NCBI GenBank assembly: GCA_934141605.1
Contig: CAKPCL010000004.1
Span: forward strand, 23,911-87,910
Length of the DNA: 64,000 nucleotides
From: an uncultured Clostridia bacterium
GTDB taxonomy: Bacteria; Bacillota; Clostridia; TANB77; CAG-508
Reading direction: 5' to 3'
Both the position numbers and the translations under genes were made by a program. The notes beneath the pieces were generated by a model, which searched no databases, was not told the DNA's origin, and saw only the letters and a list, made by a program, of their open reading frames with translations. Below, one piece after another: positions 58,659 to 64,000 of this stretch (positions are counted from its first letter, which is position 1; each line of letters starts with the position of its first letter).

Positions 58659-60620
58659 TTAATTATTTCTTTTTGCAATTTGATTTAAGTTTGTCTCAAC
58701 AAACTCAAACTCTTTCTTAGTTGGCATAATCTTCAATATAGCAGAATCAGCACCAACCTTTAACAAACCTTCACCCTTTTGACAAGTTACTAAAAAGTTT
58801 GCTTCACCTTCTGATAACTTAAACACTTCTTTCAAGTATTGTATTTCAGATTTATCTTGTGCTAAAAATAGTTTTGTATCTGAAGAAGTCAAAACAGCCT
58901 GTGCCTCTGGTTTCTCATAAAAATCTTGGAATCTTTGAGAAATAATAGCCAAAGAAACATTTCTCTTTCTGGCACGTCTTGCCATCTTATTCAAGAAATC
59001 AACTGCCTCTGGATATGGTAATAACATCCAAGCTTCATCTACTAAAACTCTCTTTTGTGTAGCTCTTTTTCTATCCTCACTGTTCTTCTTAACGAATTTT
59101 TCCCAAATCCAAGAAAGCAAAATCTGTTGTGCAAGAGGTCTTGCAAACCTTTCCTCTAATTGAGAAATATCCAAATTTATAAATGGAGCACCATCTAATA
59201 ATTCAAAAGTTGACTGACCATCAAAATAAGCCATCTGTCCATCATATTCTCTTATGTACTGTTTCATAACTTTTAATAAATAACTATAATGATATTGATA
59301 ATCTTTATTAGTATTTTCTTTTGCCTTTGTTTGAATTCTTTTATACCATGAACCTATTGTAGGCATTTCTTTTTTCTCTTTTGTAAATAAATTTCCATTA
59401 GCCCTTCTAGCATCAATATTTTTATATAAGCTATCAGGATTACTATTTATACCAAGTGCTGCATATTCCTCAGCAACAGATTCAGCTATAATTTGTTTAG
59501 TCAACTCATTAACTTCATCTGAACGAGTACTTCCTCTAGCCATTGTAAGTAAAGCTTGTGTAACATCTTCAACTTTATTTTCAATATTTAAAGTCATCCT
59601 TTCCTTACCTGTAATCTCATCTTTAACAACTTCTGTTTCAACATCAAATAAATTTATTATTGTTTGTGATGTTGGGCTAATTACAACATTTATTCCACCA
59701 AGACTCTCTGCAACTATTGTATATTCACCTTCGGCATCTAATGCCAAACTCTCTATACCCATGAGTACAGAAGATCTTGAAATTAATGTTTTCATTGTTA
59801 CTGATTTTCCCGCACCAGACTTAGCAAATATAACCATGTTATAGTTTGTAAGTGATGGGTGGAAATTATCAAATAATATAGGTGTTCCTGTCTGTTTGTT
59901 AAAACCTAATGGAACTCCAGTAGGGTGTCCTACCTCTGATGTAGTAAATGGGAATACTGTTCCCATTGAATTTCTATCAAATGTATGTGTTTTGTTTATT
60001 CTGTCGTTCATAAAAGGTAAATTAGATTTGAAAGCATCTTCTTGCATACCCCATGCAGTTTTTATTCCTACTAAAGATTTAGCCATTTCAGAAGATAACA
60101 ATTTTGTTTGTCTATCCAAATCCTCTAAACTATATGTAAATAAAGTAGATACTATAGAAGCCTCGAATAATTTATTAAATCCTGCTGCTATTTCATCTCT
60201 TAATTGTTCTGCTTCAAGTCTTTTTTGAGAAATTGTACTTTCTCTATTTATATTTCCTTTATCTGCTGCTACAATTCTTTCTGTTTCAAGCTCATTTATT
60301 ACCCTGTTTAAATCATTTTGTGATTTTTCTTCTTTAATAGGATTTATATATATTGATGTATTTACATCTCCAAACATATACATGTCCCTAAATAATTCAG
60401 GAAATGTACACATCCTTGGAAGAGATGATACAAAGAAGCTTCTAGCATATCTTGTTGTATTAGATATAATTTTTAAATAATCTATATTTGAAGCATCTAC
60501 TCCTGATGGTGCTATCAATTCTTTTATTGTTTTTTTCCTTAAAATTTTAGAGTTTTCTTCTGGGTAATCATTAAACTGATTTTGTAACTCTTCTTCTTTT
60601 AGTAGTTGATTTTTTGCCAT
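58659..60620 (-). CDS. virB4: VirB4 ATPase
   Basis: 653 residues. An N-terminal CagE/VirB4 domain (about 40-230), Walker A AKSGAGKS at 266-273 and Walker B RVLVDEAWMLL in the last third, plus the R-x-x-x-R-x-R motif (MARRARKRN). Energises pilus/channel assembly at the membrane. Its start overlaps the preceding gene by 50 nt, so they are translationally linked. Reading frame intact, no CGG. Confidence 0.95.
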   Translation of the reverse strand: MAKNQLLKEEELQNQFNDYPEENSKILRKKTIKELIAPSGVDASNIDYLKIISNTTRYARSFFVSSLPRMCTFPELFRDMYMFGDVNTSIYINPIKEEKSQNDLNRVINELETERIVAADKGNINRESTISQKRLEAEQLRDEIAAGFNKLFEASIVSTLFTYSLEDLDRQTKLLSSEMAKSLVGIKTAWGMQEDAFKSNLPFMNDRINKTHTFDRNSMGTVFPFTTSEVGHPTGVPLGFNKQTGTPILFDNFHPSLTNYNMVIFAKSGAGKSVTMKTLISRSSVLMGIESLALDAEGEYTIVAESLGGINVVISPTSQTIINLFDVETEVVKDEITGKERMTLNIENKVEDVTQALLTMARGSTRSDEVNELTKQIIAESVAEEYAALGINSNPDSLYKNIDARRANGNLFTKEKKEMPTIGSWYKRIQTKAKENTNKDYQYHYSYLLKVMKQYIREYDGQMAYFDGQSTFELLDGAPFINLDISQLEERFARPLAQQILLSWIWEKFVKKNSEDRKRATQKRVLVDEAWMLLPYPEAVDFLNKMARRARKRNVSLAIISQRFQDFYEKPEAQAVLTSSDTKLFLAQDKSEIQYLKEVFKLSEGEANFLVTCQKGEGLLKVGADSAILKIMPTKKEFEFVETNLNQIAKRNN

Positions 60621-61803
60621 CTTCTTCTCCTCCTTCTTCTTTTGTCTCTTCTTTGTTAATTTTCTTTATTGCTTTTTTTGCCACATCTTGTCCTAATGCT
60701 TCTTTATTTTCTTCTATTAAAGATTTTGCCATTTCATCTATTAAAGCATCTAGTTCTTCTTCTTTTTCTCTAACTTTTCTTTGTTTTTCACTTTCATCTA
60801 AAACATCATATACTGCTTCATTTGCTTTTTTAATAGCTTCTTCTTCTATCTTTATGTCTAATTCTTTCATCCTATTATCTAAAACATCTGGTGCTGTAGT
60901 ATATAAATCTTCATATCCAGCATTTAATGCTCTTTTTAAGTTAAATGTTTCAGATTCATCTCTGTTATATGCAACATATAATAATTCTGCTAATTCTGTT
61001 GAATTTAGTATTTTACTATTTATTCCACATACAGATAATGAACTTATTATTGATTGAGCTTTTGTATATAGTTCTGAAAATGCTAAATTTGAAATTTCTT
61101 CTTTGTCATAATGTGTATCAGAAGCTTCTTCTGAATAATGTGGTATAATTACATAATAGTGTTTGCTTAATATGTTTTTATTTAAGCTCATTCTTTCTGT
61201 ATTATTTACAATATCAAGTCCGTATTCATATAAGTTTCTTTGTCTTGCTAATTCGTATTTTTCTTTTTCTAATTGTTTTTCTGTATATTGGCCAGAACGC
61301 AATTTTTGGTTATATTCAGCTTGTTTATCTCTGTAATTTTTTGCAACAGTATCAACTCTGTCTTTGTATGTATGAATACTTCCTTCAAGGTTTACTGTTC
61401 TTGTTTGTACATAAATCTGAATTGGATATCTTAATGTATTTAAAAATTGTATAAATCCTTGTTCAACACTATTTTTTTCTAATCCAGACATTAAGTCAAA
61501 ATTTATTCCTTGACATTCTATAACCATTAAAAATCTTTTTCCATCTTTTTGAACAATCATGTTATCAGAAATATTATCAAATTCCATAAATTTAAATATT
61601 GATTGTTTATTATAACTTTGTGGTGCGCTTGGACTTGCTTTAGAAGCTTTAGTCTTTTTTGTGCTTGTTGATTTTTTATTTTTTGCTTTTGGTTGTTTAT
61701 TTCTTAATTTTAAAACAATGAAAATTATACATAAAATAATAAGTACGCCAACCATTATTCCTAGTAAAACTGTTAATAAATCTATAACTTGATTATTGCT
61801 CAT
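60571..61803 (-). CDS. VirB4-associated membrane protein with TraC-like domain
   Basis: 410 residues. One membrane segment (9-33), a lysine/serine-rich linker (KNKKSTSTKKTKASKAS), a domain (70-290) with VQKDGKRFLMVIECQGINFDL and FLNTLRYPIQIYVQTR, and a charged coiled-coil C-terminus (300-400). The domain resembles the front part of VirB4/TraC proteins, although the neighbouring VirB4 has its own. Similar genes lie between prgI and virB4 in other Gram-positive and CPR-type secretion clusters, from memory. Overlaps both neighbours. Confidence 0.7.
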   Translation of the reverse strand: MSNNQVIDLLTVLLGIMVGVLIILCIIFIVLKLRNKQPKAKNKKSTSTKKTKASKASPSAPQSYNKQSIFKFMEFDNISDNMIVQKDGKRFLMVIECQGINFDLMSGLEKNSVEQGFIQFLNTLRYPIQIYVQTRTVNLEGSIHTYKDRVDTVAKNYRDKQAEYNQKLRSGQYTEKQLEKEKYELARQRNLYEYGLDIVNNTERMSLNKNILSKHYYVIIPHYSEEASDTHYDKEEISNLAFSELYTKAQSIISSLSVCGINSKILNSTELAELLYVAYNRDESETFNLKRALNAGYEDLYTTAPDVLDNRMKELDIKIEEEAIKKANEAVYDVLDESEKQRKVREKEEELDALIDEMAKSLIEENKEALGQDVAKKAIKKINKEETKEEGGEEDGKKSTTKRRRVTKSV

Positions 61804-62158
61804 CTTTTGTTTCCTCCTCTTTTACCTTTTCGTCTTTATAGACATATATTCTGTTTCCGTTCTTTTTAAATTTTATCCATCTTAGAATAATGTCATCTAT
61901 GTTTTCTCCTCCTGCTTTTCTGGTAATTTCAAATGCTGTTGTTTCTGGAACTTTAAATGTTCCTATTGCAAAACCTATTGCACCAAATATTACTGTTATG
62001 ATTACACCTACCATTGTAAATCCTAACATTTTCATAATTAAGAAAAATATTAATCCGATTGCAACTCCTATACATGTATATATTAATGCTTTTGTTGAGA
62101 ATATGAATAGTATTCTTCCTTCTCCTTTATAATTTCTTGGTATTTCATAAGTTTGCAT
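61793..62158 (-). CDS. PrgI-family T4SS protein
   Basis: 121 residues. Begins YEIPRNYKGEGRILFIFS, a typical PrgI/VirB3-like start, with two membrane segments (about 18-62) and a cytoplasmic tail (WIKFKKNGNRIYVY). PrgI is the VirB3-like partner of VirB4. Preceded by GGAGGAAAA. Confidence 0.85.
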   Translation of the reverse strand: MQTYEIPRNYKGEGRILFIFSTKALIYTCIGVAIGLIFFLIMKMLGFTMVGVIITVIFGAIGFAIGTFKVPETTAFEITRKAGGENIDDIILRWIKFKKNGNRIYVYKDEKVKEEETKDEQ

Positions 62159-62321
62159 ATTTTTTCCTCCGTATTTTTTATTTATAATTATCCAATTAAT
62201 ATTATAACATAAATTGTGGATAATTGTACAGTTTTTATCAAAAAAAGTGGAAATTTAATATATTTGTAATATTTGTGTAATATCTTGTTAATTTTTTTGC
62301 TTTTTTAATATATTTTTAGGC

Positions 62322-62353
62322 AAAAAAAAGAATACCTAAGTATTCTTTTTTTA
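62322..62353 (-). terminator. Attenuating terminator after the third pilin gene
   Basis: AAAAAAGAATAC/GTATTCTTTTTT stem with T run on the minus strand. Placed between the pilin genes and prgI, it would make pilin mRNA more abundant than the rest of the operon. Confidence 0.8.
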
Positions 62354-62359
62354 TATCTT

Positions 62360-62719
62360 TTATACATTAGTATTATTTAATGTAATAGCAAAATTATATA
62401 TCACTCCAGCTATATTAGAAGCTGCAAATACTAAAATTGCTCCTACTAAATATGGTATCATTGTTTTCTTGTATTCTGCTTTTTCTTCAGCACTTCCCAT
62501 CATATATTTGATACCTAAAATTACTAAAACAAGAACTGAAATAATTGAACCTACAGATTGAACCATACCAATTATTCGCTTACCAATATTAGTAAATTCA
62601 TCAGCCTTTTTTCCATCTAGACCTGATGGATCTAAATAATCAGCAAATACTGTTGAAAATATTGATAATATCATAAGTATAGCAATCATTACTGGTAAAA
62701 TTTTAGCTAATTTTTTCAT
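62360..62719 (-). CDS. TrbC/VirB2-like pilin, copy 3 (intact)
   Basis: 119 residues. Signal peptide (1-26, ending TVFA), a Gly-rich hydrophobic segment IGMVQSVGSIISVLVLVILGIKYMMGS is too long to be other than membrane, then the cytoplasmic loop AEEKAEYKKTMIPY and a second membrane segment. This helix-loop-helix is the VirB2/TrbC pilin fold. Third of three related genes; it alone lacks a frameshift. Confidence 0.85.
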   Translation of the reverse strand: MKKLAKILPVMIAILMILSIFSTVFADYLDPSGLDGKKADEFTNIGKRIIGMVQSVGSIISVLVLVILGIKYMMGSAEEKAEYKKTMIPYLVGAILVFAASNIAGVIYNFAITLNNTNV

Positions 62720-62790
62720 AGTTTTATCCTCCTTTTTATTTATATTTATATTAAATTACCTAGTTTTCTAAGTAAACATTAATAACTATT

Positions 62791-63181
62791 TTATAATTTG
62801 CTTCCTACACTAATAACTGCCTTCCATATTCCAAAAGCTCCAAATACTACTACACACCCTATAACAAATGGTATTAAAGATTCTTTTATTTGTGCTTTTT
62901 CTTCCATTGAACCCATTAAGAATTTAACTCCTAATACTGTTCCTATTCCTACAGCCACTGCCATACCTATCATAAGTAAAATATTGTATATCATATTTGA
63001 TGTGTTTTGCAACTTAGAATAATCTAATGATGCTGAAGAATTTTCACTTCCAGCTTGTATAAAACTATCTCCACCGTGAAATTACATCATCAATTCCTGC
63101 TGCTTGTACTGTATTTATATTTATAAATAATATATTTATAACAATTATTAGCATAATAATTAAAATATTTTTTATTTTCAT
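62791..63181 (-). CDS. TrbC/VirB2-like pilin, copy 2, with +1 frameshift at CGG
   Basis: 129 residues when one base is skipped. Start ATG at 63181 after AGGTGATGA. A signal peptide ending near VQA, then GIDDVIS, an in-frame CGG (63073-63075), TGG, AGA, TAG. Skipping the C gives GGDSFIQAGSENSS and joins the frame with LKF-MGSMEEKAQIKESLIPFVIG, the pilin loop. The signal peptide and the mature part are otherwise perfect, so without the shift neither half would be useful. Confidence 0.85.
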
Positions 63182-63195
63182 TTCATCACCTATCT

Positions 63196-63640
63196 TTAAT
63201 GTATAGCTTTATATATTGCATTTACAAATGTTGAACTTGCAAATACTAATATAATTCCTATTATATAAGGTATCATTGTTTGTTTATAATTTGCTTTTTC
63301 CTCTGCACTTCCTAACATGTACTTAATACCTATTACTACTAAAGCTAAAACTGATAATATTGACCCTATTGCTTGAATTGCTCCTAATATCACACCTACT
63401 TTATCCGTAAAAGCTTTTGTATCACTTGTTGTAGGTTCTGTTTTACTTGGATCATAATAATCTGGACTTGTAATTGGATCCTCTGCAGGTGCTACATAAG
63501 ATCCTCCGGTATTCTGACATATCTGGTCCTAACTGGTCTGCAATACCTTTGGCTACTGCATAAACCTTATTATAATTAAATACATTAACAAGTAAAAAAG
63601 CAATCATTAATATCAAAACTATTTTTTTAGTTTTCTTCAT
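63196..63640 (-). CDS. TrbC/VirB2-like pilin, copy 1, with +1 frameshift at CGG
   Basis: 147 residues when one base is skipped. ATG at 63640 after GGGGGAAGGTGG. Signal peptide (ending KVYA), ADQLGPDMSEY, in-frame CGG (63506-63508); the original frame runs on for 13 codons to a stop. Skipping the C gives GGSYVAPAEDPITSPDYYDP and leads to the membrane part (IGSILSVLALVVIGIKYMLGSAEEKANYKQTMIPY), nearly the same as copy 3. First gene of the operon. Confidence 0.85.
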
Positions 63641-63757
63641 AAAAACCACCTTCCCCCTTGCTATATAATTAATTATATACTATTTTTTGATATTTTTCAA
63701 CTTTTTTGTCATTTTTTTGCTTTAAATTATTTTTTGTCCTAAAAATCGACTAAAACC

Positions 63758-63787
63758 ATATTAGCATATATAGTTATTCTTTGTCAA
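63758..63787 (-). promoter_or_regulatory. Promoter of the T4SS operon
   Basis: On the minus strand TTGACA (63787-63782), 18-nt spacer, TAATAT (63763-63758) preceded by TGC (extended -10). About 118 nt upstream of the first pilin gene; the rest of this ~280-bp gap is AT-rich with no other signal than the tRNA-Ser terminator. Confidence 0.7.
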
Positions 63788-63888
63788 ATATTTATTTTAA
63801 AAAATTCAAATTTATTATAAATTTTATAAACTTTTTCGTGATTTTTTCACATTTTTAGAAATAAATTTATCAAACAAGTAAATATCTT

Positions 63889-63927
63889 AAAAAAATAATG
63901 CAAAGTAAAAACCTTGCATTATTTTTT
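63889..63927 (-). terminator. Terminator of tRNA-Ser
   Basis: AATAATGCAA/TTGCATTATT stem with T runs on both sides, directly after the tRNA-Ser 3' end. Confidence 0.85.
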
Positions 63928-64000
63928 TGGCGGAGATGAGAGGGTTCGAACCTCCGCGCCCCTTTCGGGACCTAACTGTTTAGCAAACAGTCCCCTTCAC
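63928..64000 (-). tRNA. tRNA-Ser (GCT), partial at the window edge
   Basis: The 3' three-quarters is visible: encoded CCA (63928-63930), T loop GGTTCGAAC, a long variable arm typical of class II tRNAs, and an anticodon loop CTGTTTGCTAAAC with anticodon GCT. The 5' end lies beyond 64000. Confidence 0.93.

Overview
This window is from a very AT-rich, spore-forming Firmicute, most likely a member of the Clostridia. The evidence is the low GC, the A/T-ending codons, strong AGGAGG-type ribosome binding sites, and a set of spore genes (spoIIR, spmA/spmB, sleB/ypeB, a small acid-soluble spore protein, a GerM-domain protein). Gene-order blocks familiar from Firmicutes also occur: ffs-dnaX-ybaB-recR and trmN6-rsmI-abrB. 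Most of the window is ordinary chromosome.

Layout. 1-4.6 kb is an accessory region. It holds a truncated Hachiman-type defence pair (hamB, hamA), a tyrosine integrase, a 47-bp copy of the 3' part of tRNA-fMet, a nucleotidyltransferase, a methyltransferase, two decayed gene fragments, and the intact tRNA-fMet gene on the opposite strand to the copy. 4.6-12.7 kb holds an acyl-CoA ligase, two cation transporters, prfA and a YhaO/YhaN-like DNA repair pair. 12.8-15.7 kb is a small operon ending in a VirD4-like coupling ATPase. 15.7-50.4 kb is housekeeping and sporulation: DnaJ-like, ddl, murF, SASP, vanW, ypeB/sleB, a glycolipid glycosyltransferase, recR/ybaB/dnaX/SRP RNA, tRNA-Arg, sugar-nucleotide enzymes, spoIIR, murA, walJ, rlmH, spmA/B, abrB, rsmI, trmN6, gerM, a 1440-residue HgdC/HgdB-like protein, a patatin, an Rpn-type nuclease and an ABC exporter. 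50.4-63.6 kb is a type IV secretion (T4SS) operon on the minus strand: three pilin-like proteins, PrgI, a VirB4-associated protein, VirB4, VirB6, an NTF2-like protein, a two-domain peptidoglycan hydrolase and a second TcpC/VirB8-like protein. The gene order resembles the transfer block of Tn916-like elements. No relaxase, origin of transfer or integrase lies near it, and its coupling ATPase is about 36 kb away behind its own consensus promoter. A partial tRNA-Ser ends the window.

The most striking observation is translational. Five genes that otherwise look intact and functional (virD4, a glycosyltransferase, spmA and two T4SS pilin genes) are each interrupted by one +1 frameshift. In all five the break falls on an in-frame CGG codon, and skipping its C restores the protein and puts glycine (GGA or GGT) at the junction, in two cases the strongly conserved glycine of a known motif. 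Reading by eye, I found in-frame CGG nowhere else in the recognised genes except once each in two tiny proteins, although CGG across codon boundaries is common. This suggests that CGG is an almost unassigned codon here and that ribosomes shift +1 at it. Frame-blind sequencing error does not easily explain the codon phase, but reads and protein data are needed.
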